The translations under genes and the position numbers were made by a program. Below the pieces are notes generated by a model. The model was given only the letters and a program-made list of their open reading frames with translations, had not been told where the DNA came from and searched no databases. 64,000 nt of DNA. It comes from Geomonas diazotrophica. GTDB taxonomy: Bacteria > Desulfobacterota > Desulfuromonadia > Geobacterales > Geobacteraceae. Below, in pieces: positions 17,376 to 26,994 of the stretch. Every line of letters begins with the position of its first letter. The stretch's first letter is position 1. The stretch covers positions 372,001 through 436,000 of the forward strand of contig NZ_JAHLMF010000001.1 of the NCBI RefSeq assembly GCF_018919385.1, read 5' to 3'.

Positions 17376-18854
17376 ATGACTTCTCTCATCCCGATACTCA
17401 CCCTGCTAGTCTTCCTACCGCTCTGCGGTTCGCTGCTGACCTTCGCGGTCCGCCGCAGCGACAACGCGGTGCGCGGGGTCGCGCTCGCCTTCAGCCTGGC
17501 GGAACTCGCGCTCTCCCTCTTGCCGCTCATGCTGTCGGGGCAGAAAGCGGCGGGTGCGCCTGCCGGATTCTTCCTCTACCAGGATGCAGCGTGGATCGAG
17601 CGCTTCGGGATCCGTTACACCCTGGGCATGGACGGCATCAGCGCGGTAATGGTCCTGCTGACCGCCTTCATCACCTTGATCGCCGTCCTCTCCGCCTGGG
17701 GGGTGAAGGAGCGCTGCGGGCTGTTCTTCTCACTGCTGCTCGCCCTGCAAGGCGCCGTCCAGGGGCTGTTCCTGAGCCTCGACCTGTTCCTCTTCTACCT
17801 CTTCTGGGAGGCGATGCTGATCCCGATGCTGCTTCTCATCGGCGTGTGGGGGACCGGGCGCCCGGTGTACTCCACCATCAAATTTTTCCTCTACACCTTC
17901 GTGGGTTCCCTGCTCATGCTGGTGGCGATCATCGCGCTCTACCTGATGCACGGGGCGCAGACCGCGAGCTACACCTTCGCGCTCCCCGAGTTGGTCCGCA
18001 CCAACATCCCGCACGACATCGGGCTCTGGCTCTTCGCCGCGTTCCTTCTTTCCTTCGCCATCAAGTTCCCGCTTTTCCCGCTGCACACATGGCAGCCCGA
18101 TGCCTACTGCGACGCGCCGGTCGCCGGCACCCTGATGCTCGGCAGCCTTCTCTCCAAGACCGCCGCCTACGGCCTGATCCGCATCGCCTTCCCGCTTTTC
18201 CCCGAGGCGTCGCGCGCCCTCACGCCGCTGATCTACGTGGTGGCCGTGCTCGGCATCGGCTACTTCGCCTGGATCGCCTTCGCGCAGCGGGACATGAAGC
18301 GGATGCTGGCCTACTCGAGCGTCAGCCACATGGGGTTCGTCGCCCTCGGCATCGCCGCCTGGAGCCCCGTTGCGGTCTCCGGCGCGCTGCTGCAGATGGT
18401 GAACCACGCCATAACGACCGGCGCGCTCTTCCTCGTGGTCGGCATGCTCGAGGAACGGGCCGACAGCCGCGATCTTTCCCGCTACGGCGGCACCTGGGGG
18501 AAGATCCCCCTCTTTTCCTTCTTCTTCCTCGTCTTCAACATGGCTTCCGCGGGTGTCCCCGGGCTCAACAACTTCGTGAGCGAACTGATCATCCTGGTCG
18601 GCACCTTCCGGGTCGCGCCGTTGGCCGCCGCGATCGCCTTCCTGGGGACGATACTCACGCTTGTCTACACGGTGCGGCTGGTCCAGGAAGTGCTGTTCGG
18701 CAAAGAGAAGAAACCGCTGGAACTGAAGGATCTGTCGCCCAGAGAGGCGGGTATGCTGGCGGTGATGGCGCTGGTGGTCGTTTACCTTGGCGTGCACCCC
18801 GGCCCGGTTCTGGACCTGTTCAAGACACCACTTGAGGTGTTGCTTGCGAAATAA
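17376..18854 (+). CDS. nuoM: NADH-quinone oxidoreductase subunit M
   Basis: 492 residues, about 14 membrane helices. LFYLFWEAMLIPMLLLIGVWG carries the key Glu (split: LFYLFWEAMLIPM, LLLIGVWG), and FPLFPLHTWQPDAYCDAPV is the family's conserved loop. Start at 17376 chosen over an upstream in-frame codon at 17313 that would overlap the end of nuoL. Antiporter-like proton pump between NuoL and NuoN. Confidence 0.95.
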   Translation: MTSLIPILTLLVFLPLCGSLLTFAVRRSDNAVRGVALAFSLAELALSLLPLMLSGQKAAGAPAGFFLYQDAAWIERFGIRYTLGMDGISAVMVLLTAFITLIAVLSAWGVKERCGLFFSLLLALQGAVQGLFLSLDLFLFYLFWEAMLIPMLLLIGVWGTGRPVYSTIKFFLYTFVGSLLMLVAIIALYLMHGAQTASYTFALPELVRTNIPHDIGLWLFAAFLLSFAIKFPLFPLHTWQPDAYCDAPVAGTLMLGSLLSKTAAYGLIRIAFPLFPEASRALTPLIYVVAVLGIGYFAWIAFAQRDMKRMLAYSSVSHMGFVALGIAAWSPVAVSGALLQMVNHAITTGALFLVVGMLEERADSRDLSRYGGTWGKIPLFSFFFLVFNMASAGVPGLNNFVSELIILVGTFRVAPLAAAIAFLGTILTLVYTVRLVQEVLFGKEKKPLELKDLSPREAGMLAVMALVVVYLGVHPGPVLDLFKTPLEVLLAK

Positions 18855-18924
18855 CCGCCGGGACTCAGAGGATCTCTGAGACCTCTGAGTCTTCTGTGTT
18901 GAGCTTTTAAGCTTCGGAGTTTCA

Positions 18925-20319
18925 ATGACCATTTCCGATCTATACACAATCATGCCGATCGTGATCACAGCGGGGGCGGCGCTGTTCGTGCTTTTATGCG
19001 GACCGATGCTCCTTTCCGCGAGCCTCACGGCCATCGGCGTGACCGCCTCGGCGGCGGCCGGGCTGTGGGCGGCACTCGGCACCCCTGCGTCGACTCAGGC
19101 CGTCTCGGGGCTCTGCTTCACACCGCTGGCCCGGTTCCTGATCCCGGTATTCTGCTTCGCGGCGGCCGTGACCCTGCTCCTCTCCCACAGCTATAACGAG
19201 CGCCGCGGCATCAAGGGAGAAGAGTTCCCGGCCACGGTGCTCTTCGCCCTGTTCGCCTTGTGCGTACTCCCCTGCGCCACCAACATGCTGATCCTGTTCC
19301 TCGCGCTGGAGTCGGTCTCCTTCGCCTTTTACATCCTGGTAAGCATGGACCTGAACCGGGCCGAATCGGGAGAGGCGGGGCTCAAGTACCTCCTGATGGG
19401 GGCGGTGGCGGCGGCCTTCACCGCCTTCGGCTTCGCCCTCCTCTTCACCGGCAGCGGCACCCTCCAGCTTTCCGGCGCCCTGGCCCGCCCGGACAACAGG
19501 GCCATCATCTCCGCGGGGTGGGGCGTCATCCTTGTGGGCATGGCCTTCAAGCTCTCGCTGGTCCCCGGGCACCTCTGGACGCCCGACGTCTACCAGGGAG
19601 CCCCGGCGCCGGTTTCCGCTTTTCTCTCGACCAGTTCCAAGGTCGCCGCCGCCGCGCTTTTGCTGATATTGTTGGCCCTGTTCCCGCCGATGCCTGAACT
19701 TCGCGTCCCCCTGGCTGCGTTGTCGGTGCTCTCCATGGTGCTGGGGAACCTGGCGGCGCTGCTGCAGCAGAACATCAAGAGGATGCTCGCCTACTCCTCG
19801 GTGGCTCACATGGGCTATCTGAGCCTCGCCCTTTTGAGCGGCAGCCGCGACGGCTATGCAGCCGTCCTCCTTTACGGTGCCGTCTATACCGCCATGAACC
19901 TCGCCGCCTTCGGTGCGATTTCCTCCCTTTCCATCGACGAGGAAAGGGAGCTCGTCACCGACTACGCCGGGCTGGGCTTCACGGCTCCTCTGCGCGGCGG
20001 CGTGCTGGCCCTCGCCATGATCTCCCTGGCCGGCATACCGCCGACGGCAGGTTTCATCGGCAAGTTCTTCATCTTCTACTCCGCCATCAAGGGTGGATCC
20101 ATCGCCCTCGCCATCATCGGCATCCTGAGCGCCGCCGCGTCGGCTTATTTCTACCTCAGGGTAGTGGCTCAACTCTACATGCACCGCAGCCAGGCTCCCG
20201 CCCCCCGTGCCGTCTCCCTCGCCGAGGGCCTCGCCCTCTGCCTCGCCTCTGCAATGATTCTCGTGATCGGTGTCTATCCCGGCCCCCTGCTCAAGGCCAT
20301 CGACACCGCCCTGCAGTGA
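18925..20319 (+). CDS. nuoN: NADH-quinone oxidoreductase subunit N
   Basis: 464 residues, multi-helix antiporter-like subunit. [18 protein letters not shown] and [19 protein letters not shown] are NuoN signatures. It is the last gene of the operon; the 70-base gap before it holds short CTCTGAG repeats. A strong terminator follows 190 bases downstream. Confidence 0.95.
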   Translation: MTISDLYTIMPIVITAGAALFVLLCGPMLLSASLTAIGVTASAAAGLWAALGTPASTQAVSGLCFTPLARFLIPVFCFAAAVTLLLSHSYNERRGIKGEEFPATVLFALFALCVLPCATNMLILFLALESVSFAFYILVSMDLNRAESGEAGLKYLLMGAVAAAFTAFGFALLFTGSGTLQLSGALARPDNRAIISAGWGVILVGMAFKLSLVPGHLWTPDVYQGAPAPVSAFLSTSSKVAAAALLLILLALFPPMPELRVPLAALSVLSMVLGNLAALLQQNIKRMLAYSSVAHMGYLSLALLSGSRDGYAAVLLYGAVYTAMNLAAFGAISSLSIDEERELVTDYAGLGFTAPLRGGVLALAMISLAGIPPTAGFIGKFFIFYSAIKGGSIALAIIGILSAAASAYFYLRVVAQLYMHRSQAPAPRAVSLAEGLALCLASAMILVIGVYPGPLLKAIDTALQ

Positions 20320-20384
20320 CTAACCTCCCGTTTCGTGTTGCGGCAAGTACAGGCGTGGATCATGCGGAGAGATCAGTCGTTTGT

Positions 20385-20480
20385 CGCCTCTCCCTCCCTT
20401 TACAGGAGAGGGGAGCGGAGAACGAACGGGATTGATGGCACCTTCCTCGCCCCCTTCCGCGAGGGGAGGGAGGATCGCGG
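20385..20480. repeat. Diverged CCCTCTCC-type repeat after nuoN
   Basis: CTCTCCCTCCCTTTACAGGAGAGGGGAG and GCCCCCTTCCGCGAGGGGAGGGAGG are two short inverted repeats resembling the family found inside the nuo operon. Confidence 0.45.
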
Positions 20481-20505
20481 GCAACGTTTGCAAGTTCCCG
20501 GAACA

Positions 20506-20550
20506 ACGAAAGAGGCACCGTGCCGCGGGCTGGGCAGGTGCCTCTTTCGT
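20506..20550 (+). terminator. Terminator of the nuo operon (probably bidirectional)
   Basis: Perfect 14-base arms ACGAAAGAGGCACC (20506-20519) and GGTGCCTCTTTCGT (20537-20550), followed by TCCTCGTTTT. It lies between nuoN and the convergent HD-GYP gene. Confidence 0.8.
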
Positions 20551-20577
20551 TCCTCGTTTTCATCCCCTCTCGCTTTT

Positions 20578-21513
20578 CTAGTGCAGCGTTTCCTTAAAGG
20601 TGTTCAGGTACTGAAGGTCGAAGGAGCCGTCCATCTCGCCGTACATGATTTCGAGGGCGCTCTCCTTTGACAGCGCCTGACGATAGGATCTGTTGGTGGT
20701 CAGGGCACTGAAGACATCTGCGATGGCAGTGATCTTCGAGCTCCTGGCGATGTCGTAGCTGGAGAGGCCGTCGGGGTAGCCGCTGCCGTTTTCCTTTTCG
20801 TGATGGTGCTTTACGATCCCGAGGGCAACCGGCGTGAAGATCTTCAGATCTCGCAAGGTGCTGTAGCCGTAGACGGGATGTTTCTTCACTTCCAGGAACT
20901 CCGACGGCGAGAGCTTTCCCGGCTTGTCCAACAGCTCCTTGGGTACGTAGACCTTGCCGTAGTCGTGGAACAGGGACCCCATCCCCACGTCCATCAACTC
21001 GTCGCGGCCGAGGTCGAACTCCTTTATGTGCAGCGAAATCGAGTAGGTTGCGACCTGGACGGAGTGTACGTAGGTGTAGGCGTTATGGTCAACCAGGCTG
21101 CTCAGCGCCGGCATCACCCCGTTCGAATTCATCACGTCGTTGAGGATGTGCTTGATCAGGTTCCGGCAACGATCAACGTTCTGCTTGATAGCTATGGCGG
21201 GGCTGTCGAAGATCTCCTGCACGTAATTGACTGATGCCTGGTACAGCATGTTCTGCTTGAGCTCCGGTTCGATGCTGTCATCGCCGAGCAGCAACGGGAG
21301 ATTCGCCTCCACATACTGGTTGTACGTCGACATTTCGGCAGCCTTGACGAAGAGATGTTTCACATTGTTGTCGAGTAGCCGCTCCTTGTCGCCCTGGGTG
21401 AATGAGAGTTTGGGGTCCTTGTACAGCACATGGTTGTCGCCGTGCTTGATGAACAGGGCTACCCCCGGCAGTGTTTCCGGTATCAGTGATTCCAGCTGGA
21501 TCATTCGGTACAT
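20578..21513 (-). CDS. HD-GYP domain c-di-GMP phosphodiesterase
   Basis: 311 residues. The C-terminal half (about 140-305) is an HD-GYP domain: the HD pair is H183-D184 in LFHDYGKV, followed by HHHEKENGSGYPDGL (236-250) and DVFSALTTNRSYR. The N-terminal 1-135 is a divergent regulatory domain without a recognisable receiver motif. HD-GYP proteins hydrolyse c-di-GMP to pGpG or GMP. The start at 21513 follows AGGAGGTCGGGC; the upstream ATG at 21603 has no ribosome site. It is monocistronic. Confidence 0.9.
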   Translation of the reverse strand: MYRMIQLESLIPETLPGVALFIKHGDNHVLYKDPKLSFTQGDKERLLDNNVKHLFVKAAEMSTYNQYVEANLPLLLGDDSIEPELKQNMLYQASVNYVQEIFDSPAIAIKQNVDRCRNLIKHILNDVMNSNGVMPALSSLVDHNAYTYVHSVQVATYSISLHIKEFDLGRDELMDVGMGSLFHDYGKVYVPKELLDKPGKLSPSEFLEVKKHPVYGYSTLRDLKIFTPVALGIVKHHHEKENGSGYPDGLSSYDIARSSKITAIADVFSALTTNRSYRQALSKESALEIMYGEMDGSFDLQYLNTFKETLH

Positions 21514-21673
21514 GCCCGACCTCCTGATGAAGTGGGAACCGCGCCGCAGCAATGCTATTGGAACAATCCGATCCTCTGTCCGGTGTATTATTAAAAAACA
21601 CAAACGCTAGTCTACCATGTCTTTTCCGGATTGCCGGTTTTGCCCGTGGTCCCTGCCGGCGGCAGACCAGGCC

Positions 21674-21709
21674 AATAAAAAGGGGGAGCAGCCTGTCGGC
21701 CCTCCCCCT
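21674..21709 (-). terminator. Intrinsic terminator after obgE
   Basis: AGGGGGAG (21681-21688) pairs with CTCCCCCT (21702-21709); on the minus strand the stem is followed by TTTTTATT. It closes the rplU-rpmA-obgE operon. Confidence 0.75.
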
Positions 21710-21735
21710 CTGTGCACCACGTATCTTTTCTGTTG

Positions 21736-22758
<1,023 letters not shown>

Positions 22759-22773
22759 TTATCCTGTGCAAAC

Positions 22774-22806
22774 GGCAAAAGCCCGGACCTTGCGGCTCCG
22801 GGCTTT
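22774..22806 (-). terminator. Hairpin/attenuator between rpmA and obgE
   Basis: AAAGCCCGGA (22778-22787) and TCCGGGCTTT (22797-22806) form a 10-bp stem with a T run on the minus strand. This would end most transcripts after rpmA, leaving a lower level for obgE. Confidence 0.65.
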
Positions 22807-22830
22807 CACACTTTCGTCTTGCTGCGCTGG

Positions 22831-23088
22831 CTAGTTGGCCGGGTAGACAGAGACCTTCTTGCGGTCCTTGCCCAGACGCTCGAACTTCACCACGCCCTCG
22901 ATCAGGGCGTACAGCGTGTAATCCTTACCGAGGCCCACGTTGTTGCCCGGGTGGATCTTGGTGCCGTGCTGACGGTAGATGATGTTGCCAGCTTTGACGG
23001 CTTCGCCGCCAAACTTTTTGCAACCAAGTCTTTGGCCGTCGGAGTCGCGACCGTTCCTGGAACTACCGACGCCTTTCTTGTGTGCCAT
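22831..23088 (-). CDS. rpmA: Ribosomal protein bL27
   Basis: 85 residues beginning [20 protein letters not shown], the bL27 N-terminus that reaches the peptidyl transferase centre. No N-terminal cleavable extension of the Firmicutes kind. It follows rplU by 73 bases. Confidence 0.97.
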   Translation of the reverse strand: MAHKKGVGSSRNGRDSDGQRLGCKKFGGEAVKAGNIIYRQHGTKIHPGNNVGLGKDYTLYALIEGVVKFERLGKDRKKVSVYPAN

Positions 23089-23161
23089 TTTCTGCTCCTT
23101 CTGCCGGTAGCGGCCCTGATCCCAACGAATCGCGGCTGCCGCACCGCCGTTTGAATATTAC

Positions 23162-23470
23162 CTAGGCGTTAATCTTCTCAATCAACAGAATAGTCCTGAG
23201 TTGACGGTGCCCGTTAAGTTTCCTGGAGTTTTTCCGGCGCTTGGACTTGAAGACCAGAATCTTCTTGTCTTTGCCCTGCTCGACAATCTTGCCGACTACA
23301 GAGGCGCTGGGCACTAAAGGTGTTCCGATAACAACCTTATCGCCGCCAACCATCAGGACATCGGAGATCTCGATGGTATCACCCACCGCACCCTCCAGTT
23401 TTTCGACTTTGAGAAAGTCGCCTTCGGAAACTTTATATTGTTTCCCTCCGGTTTTGACTACTGCGTACAT
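23162..23470 (-). CDS. rplU: Ribosomal protein bL21
   Basis: 102 residues. MYAVVKTGGKQYKVSEGD and KVLVFKSKRR-like KILVFKSKRRKNSRKLNGHR are the family's ends. The start at 23470 follows AAAGGTGG at 8 bases; the ORF's upstream ATG at 23482 would add four residues. First gene of the rplU-rpmA-obgE operon. Confidence 0.97.
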   Translation of the reverse strand: MYAVVKTGGKQYKVSEGDFLKVEKLEGAVGDTIEISDVLMVGGDKVVIGTPLVPSASVVGKIVEQGKDKKILVFKSKRRKNSRKLNGHRQLRTILLIEKINA

Positions 23471-23512
23471 GTACTTCACCACCTTTACTCTGGATTTACA
23501 ATTGAGCGGTCA

Positions 23513-23541
23513 AACTTATCTTGAAAAGTGTTTCGAGTCAA
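23513..23541 (-). promoter_or_regulatory. Promoter of the rplU-rpmA-obgE operon
   Basis: On the minus strand TTGACT (23541-23536), a 17-base spacer and TAAGTT (23518-23513), about 43 bases before rplU. Confidence 0.5.
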
Positions 23542-23589
23542 GGTTTTTTTCTGCCGCTCCCGTTTTTCCTGCCGAGAGAGTGGCAGAGG

Positions 23590-23895
23590 CTAATCGAGGT
23601 CCACGAAGACCTCGTCGCCGCGGATCTCGACCGGGTAGATCTTCAGGGGTGCGCATTCGGGGTGTTCCGGGCAGGCACCGGTCACCAGGTCGAAGCGGTA
23701 GCCGTGACGCTGGCAGGACAGTTTCCCCGCCTCCTTGACCAGCGCCCCCTGCAGCGGCGCCCCCTGGTGCGGGCACTCGTGCTCGCAGGCATAGACCGTC
23801 CCCTTGGTCTTCACCAGGAGGATCTTCTCCCCGCCCACTTCCACCAGCTTCTTGCCAAATTCAGGAATCTCGGAAACTTTCGCGGCAAATACCAT
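23590..23895 (-). CDS. Rieske-type [2Fe-2S] ferredoxin
   Basis: 101 residues. The two Rieske boxes are C41-P-H43 (CPHQGAPL) and C61-x2-H64 (CQRHGYRFD), giving Cys2His2 ligation of one [2Fe-2S] cluster. A small soluble protein of the dioxygenase-ferredoxin/NirD class, without a partner oxygenase in the neighbourhood, so the electron acceptor is unknown. The start at 23895 follows CCGGAGGTG; an upstream in-frame codon at 23913 is unsupported. Confidence 0.88.
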   Translation of the reverse strand: MVFAAKVSEIPEFGKKLVEVGGEKILLVKTKGTVYACEHECPHQGAPLQGALVKEAGKLSCQRHGYRFDLVTGACPEHPECAPLKIYPVEIRGDEVFVDLD

Positions 23896-23951
23896 GGAAC
23901 ACCTCCGGTTCAATCAAAGAATTGGTCCCACCATTACCTTGTCCATGTAAC

Positions 23952-24079
23952 CTGTAGGGGCGAATAATCATTCGCCCCCCATAGACGAAGCACCTTGGCA
24001 GACGCCACCTGCGCGGTCGTCCCGCAGCGGCATTGGTGCCGCCAACCGCGGCTGGGCGAATAGTTATTCGCCCCTACAG
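23952..24079. repeat. MITE-like / REP-doublet element, copy 1 (128 bp)
   Basis: Outer ends CTGTAGGGGCGAATAA and its inverse ATTCGCCCCTACAG at the other end form terminal inverted repeats. Each end is itself a palindrome (GGGGCGAATAATCATTCGCCCC at 23957-23978 minus two bases each side; GGGCGAATAGTTATTCGCCC at 24054-24073). The core between is GC-rich and non-coding. It sits in the gap between purT and the Rieske gene. Confidence 0.75.
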
Positions 24080-24111
24080 AAACCGTCCGCCCCTTAGGCC
24101 GGTGCGCTGCC

Positions 24112-25290
24112 TTACCGCTTCACGATCTTCACGCAGTGCGCCGACTCCTCCGCCTTGGCGCGGGCCTCGTCGCAATCGGCGCCGAAGGCGAGCGCGACGC
24201 CCATGCGGCGTCCCTTCCTTGTGTCGGGCTTGCCGAAGAGGCGCAGCTTGCTACCGGGAACGGCCAGAGCCTCAGCGACCCCTTCGAACCCCACCTCTGC
24301 TGCCGCATCCTCGGCCAGGATGACGTGGGATGCGGCGCACCCCTGGCTCTCCACCTCCGGCACCGGCAGCCCGAGGATGGCGCGCACGTGCAGCTCGAAC
24401 TCGGAGAGGTTCTGGGAGATCATGGTGACCATGCCGGTGTCGTGCGGCCTCGGAGAGACCTCGGAGAACCAGACCTTGTCGCCGGTGATGAAGAACTCGC
24501 ACCCGAAGATGCCGCGCCCTCCGAGAGAGCCGGTGACGGCCTCGGCCTGGCGCTGCGCCTCGGCCAGCACCGACGGCGTCATCGGCGTCGGCTGCCAGGA
24601 CTCGTGGTAGTCGCCGTCGATCTGGCGGTGGCCGATGGGAGGACAGAAGCTGGTGCCCCCCACGTGGCGCACGGTGAGCAGGGTGATCTCGTAGTCGAAG
24701 GGAATGAACTGCTCCACGATGACCTTGTTGGAGGCGCCGCGCGCCCCCTCGATGGCGTACTTGAAGCAGCGCTCCATGTCCGCCGCGTCGCGCAGGACGC
24801 TCTGCCCCTTGCCCGACGAGCTCATGATCGGCTTGACGACACAGGGAAGGCCGATGGCGGCAACCGCCTCGCGGAACTCATCCATGCTGGTGGCGAAACG
24901 GTAGGCGGCGGTGGGGAGGCCGAGCTCCTCGGCGGCCAGGCGGCGGATCCCCTCCCGGTTCATGGTCAGGTTGGCGGCACGTGCCGTCGGGATTACGTTA
25001 AAGCCTTCCTTTTCCAGCTCCAGGAGGTACTCGGTGTTGATCGCCTCGATCTCGGGGACGATGTAGCTCGGCTTTTCCAGGCGCACCACCCGGTCCAGCT
25101 CTTCGCGGTTCAGCATGTCGATCACGTGGCTTCTGTGCGCGACCTGCATAGCCGGGGCGTCGGCGTAGCGGTCCACCGCGACCACCTCGATCCCGAATCT
25201 CTGGGCCTCGATGGCCACTTCCTTGCCGAGCTCACCCGAGCCCAAAAGCATCATCCTCGTCGCACCATTTTTCAGCGGCGTGCCAATCAT
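24112..25290 (-). CDS. purT: Formate-dependent phosphoribosylglycinamide formyltransferase
   Basis: 392 residues, ATP-grasp enzyme that makes formyl-GAR from GAR, formate and ATP in purine synthesis. [19 protein letters not shown] gives the N-terminal Rossmann-like loop, [15 protein letters not shown] the ATP-grasp glycine loop, and [14 protein letters not shown] the metal site. The start at 25290 follows AGGAGAGAAG; the open frame runs to 25578 inside rng without support. It lies 20 bases after rng and is probably co-transcribed. Confidence 0.96.
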   Translation of the reverse strand: MIGTPLKNGATRMMLLGSGELGKEVAIEAQRFGIEVVAVDRYADAPAMQVAHRSHVIDMLNREELDRVVRLEKPSYIVPEIEAINTEYLLELEKEGFNVIPTARAANLTMNREGIRRLAAEELGLPTAAYRFATSMDEFREAVAAIGLPCVVKPIMSSSGKGQSVLRDAADMERCFKYAIEGARGASNKVIVEQFIPFDYEITLLTVRHVGGTSFCPPIGHRQIDGDYHESWQPTPMTPSVLAEAQRQAEAVTGSLGGRGIFGCEFFITGDKVWFSEVSPRPHDTGMVTMISQNLSEFELHVRAILGLPVPEVESQGCAASHVILAEDAAAEVGFEGVAEALAVPGSKLRLFGKPDTRKGRRMGVALAFGADCDEARAKAEESAHCVKIVKR

Positions 25291-25310
25291 CTTCTCTCCT
25301 GGTCGTTTAT

Positions 25311-26801
25311 TTAACTTACGGCTACTTCGAACTGTTCCTGGTGGAAGCCGGGCTTGGCGCGGACCGTGATCCGCTTCTTGAAGTTCTTCTCCAGCTCCTC
25401 GAGACCGCGGCGCTCCTCGTCGTAAAGGAGGTCGGCCACCTGCGGGTGCACGGTGAGCATCACCTTGGTGCCGCGGATGTCGAGCATCTCGCGGCGCAGC
25501 TCGCGGAAGATCTCGTGGCAGACGGTGATCTTGGACTTCACGTAGCCGCGCCCCTCGCAGTACGGACAGGGCTCGCACATCATGCGACCGAGACTCTCGC
25601 GCACCCTCTTCCTGGTCATCTCGACCAGGCCGAGCTCGGAGATCTTCAGGATGTTGGTCTTGGACTTGTCGCTCTTGAGCGCCTCTTCCAGGGCACCGTA
25701 GACCTTCTCGCGGTTCACCTCCTTCTCCATGTCGATGAAGTCGATGATGATGATCCCGCCCAGGTTCCTAAGGCGCAGCTGGTAGGCGATCTCCTTGACC
25801 GCTTCCAGGTTGGTTTTCAGGATGGTGTCTTCGAGGTTGTGCTTGCCGACGTAGCGCCCGGTGTTCACGTCGATGGCGGTAAGCGCCTCGGTCTGCTCAA
25901 TGATGATGTAGCCGCCGCTTTTGAGCCAGACCTTGCGTCCCAGCGCGCGGCTGATCTCCACCTCGAGGCCGAAGTGGTCGAAGATCGGCTCCTCCTCGTC
26001 GTAGAGCTCGATGGAGTACTTCATCTTGGGCATGAAGGTGCTGATGAACTGGACGATCTTGTCGTGCTCGGGCTTGGAGTCGACCACGATGCGCTCGACC
26101 GACTCGGTGAGGATGTCGCGCACCACCTTCTGGGTCACGTCGAGGTCCGAGTGTATCAGGCTCGGTGCGCCCGCCTTGTCCTTCTTCTTGGCGATCTCGT
26201 CCCAGAGCTTGGTGAGGTAATGCAGGTCGGCGACCAGGTCCTCCTCGCTCTTACCCTCGGAGACGGTCCTGACGATGAAACCGCCGCCTACCGGCTTGAT
26301 GCGGTCCACGATCTCCTTCAGGCGTTCCCGCTCGGCCTCGTCCTCGATGCGGCGCGAGATGCCGACGTGGTCGACGGTCGGCATGTAAACCAGGTGCCGT
26401 CCCGGGAGCGAGATGTGGGCCGTGATGCGCGCCCCCTTGGTGCCGATCGGCTCCTTGGAGATCTGCACCAGGAGTTCCTGCCCTTCCTGCAGGAGTTCCT
26501 CGATCGGGTGGAGCGGGTGAGGCATCGGCTCCTCCCCCTCCTCGGGCTCGATGTAACTGTCGTACTCGTCCATGGCGTCGAACACGTCCGCCACGTAGAG
26601 GAAGGCCGCTTTTTCCAGCCCGATGTCCACGAACGCCGCCTGCATGCCAGGCAACACCCGGACCACCTTTCCCTTGTAGATGTTGCCGATGATCCCCTTC
26701 ACCCTGCTCCTCTCGACATACAGCTCCGCAATGGTGCCGTTCTCGATGAGCGCGATGCGGGTCTCGTGGGAGGTGGTGTTAATGACCAGCTCGTTTCCCA
26801 T
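25311..26801 (-). CDS. rng: Ribonuclease G (Rne/Rng family)
   Basis: 496 residues. N-terminal S1 domain ([19 protein letters not shown]), then the RNase E/G catalytic core with [18 protein letters not shown], which holds a catalytic metal-binding Asp, a second Asp in [11 protein letters not shown], and the zinc-link-like [13 protein letters not shown]. It is the short RNase G form, lacking the RNase E scaffold tail. An acidic insertion (about 82-95) interrupts the S1 region. It acts in 5'-monophosphate-dependent RNA processing. It lies downstream of the radical SAM gene, separated by a repeat element. Confidence 0.94.
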   Translation of the reverse strand: MGNELVINTTSHETRIALIENGTIAELYVERSRVKGIIGNIYKGKVVRVLPGMQAAFVDIGLEKAAFLYVADVFDAMDEYDSYIEPEEGEEPMPHPLHPIEELLQEGQELLVQISKEPIGTKGARITAHISLPGRHLVYMPTVDHVGISRRIEDEAERERLKEIVDRIKPVGGGFIVRTVSEGKSEEDLVADLHYLTKLWDEIAKKKDKAGAPSLIHSDLDVTQKVVRDILTESVERIVVDSKPEHDKIVQFISTFMPKMKYSIELYDEEEPIFDHFGLEVEISRALGRKVWLKSGGYIIIEQTEALTAIDVNTGRYVGKHNLEDTILKTNLEAVKEIAYQLRLRNLGGIIIIDFIDMEKEVNREKVYGALEEALKSDKSKTNILKISELGLVEMTRKRVRESLGRMMCEPCPYCEGRGYVKSKITVCHEIFRELRREMLDIRGTKVMLTVHPQVADLLYDEERRGLEELEKNFKKRITVRAKPGFHQEQFEVAVS

Positions 26802-26864
26802 GCTAACCCCTTCCTATATATAAAATTCAAAAGCAAACTGTTTCAGGTCCTACATGCATGCGTC

Positions 26865-26973
26865 CTGTAGGGGCGAATAACTATTCGCCCAGCCGGTGGC
26901 GCTGCCGACACCTCTGCGCGTAAGCCTCGCCAACGGGTGGCTGAGGGGGGCGAATGATTATTCGCCCCTACAG
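26865..26973. repeat. MITE-like / REP-doublet element, copy 2 (109 bp)
   Basis: Same architecture as the element at 23952: begins CTGTAGGGGCGAATAACTAT, ends ATTATTCGCCCCTACAG, with GGGCGAAT/ATTCGCCC palindromes at each end and a different GC-rich core. It fills the gap between rng and the radical SAM gene. Confidence 0.75.
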
Positions 26974-26994
26974 ATGTCACAGAACGCGGCTCCG

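Noticed and set aside
15281-17530. Long minus-strand open frame opposite nuoL
   Set aside because: Rich in Asp, Glu, Gly and His in the way antisense frames of GC-rich membrane genes are; nuoL on the plus strand explains the region.
23952-26973. The two TGTAGGGGCGAAT elements as ends of one large composite transposon around purT and rng
   Set aside because: Each element has both of its own inverted ends, and the genes between are housekeeping genes.
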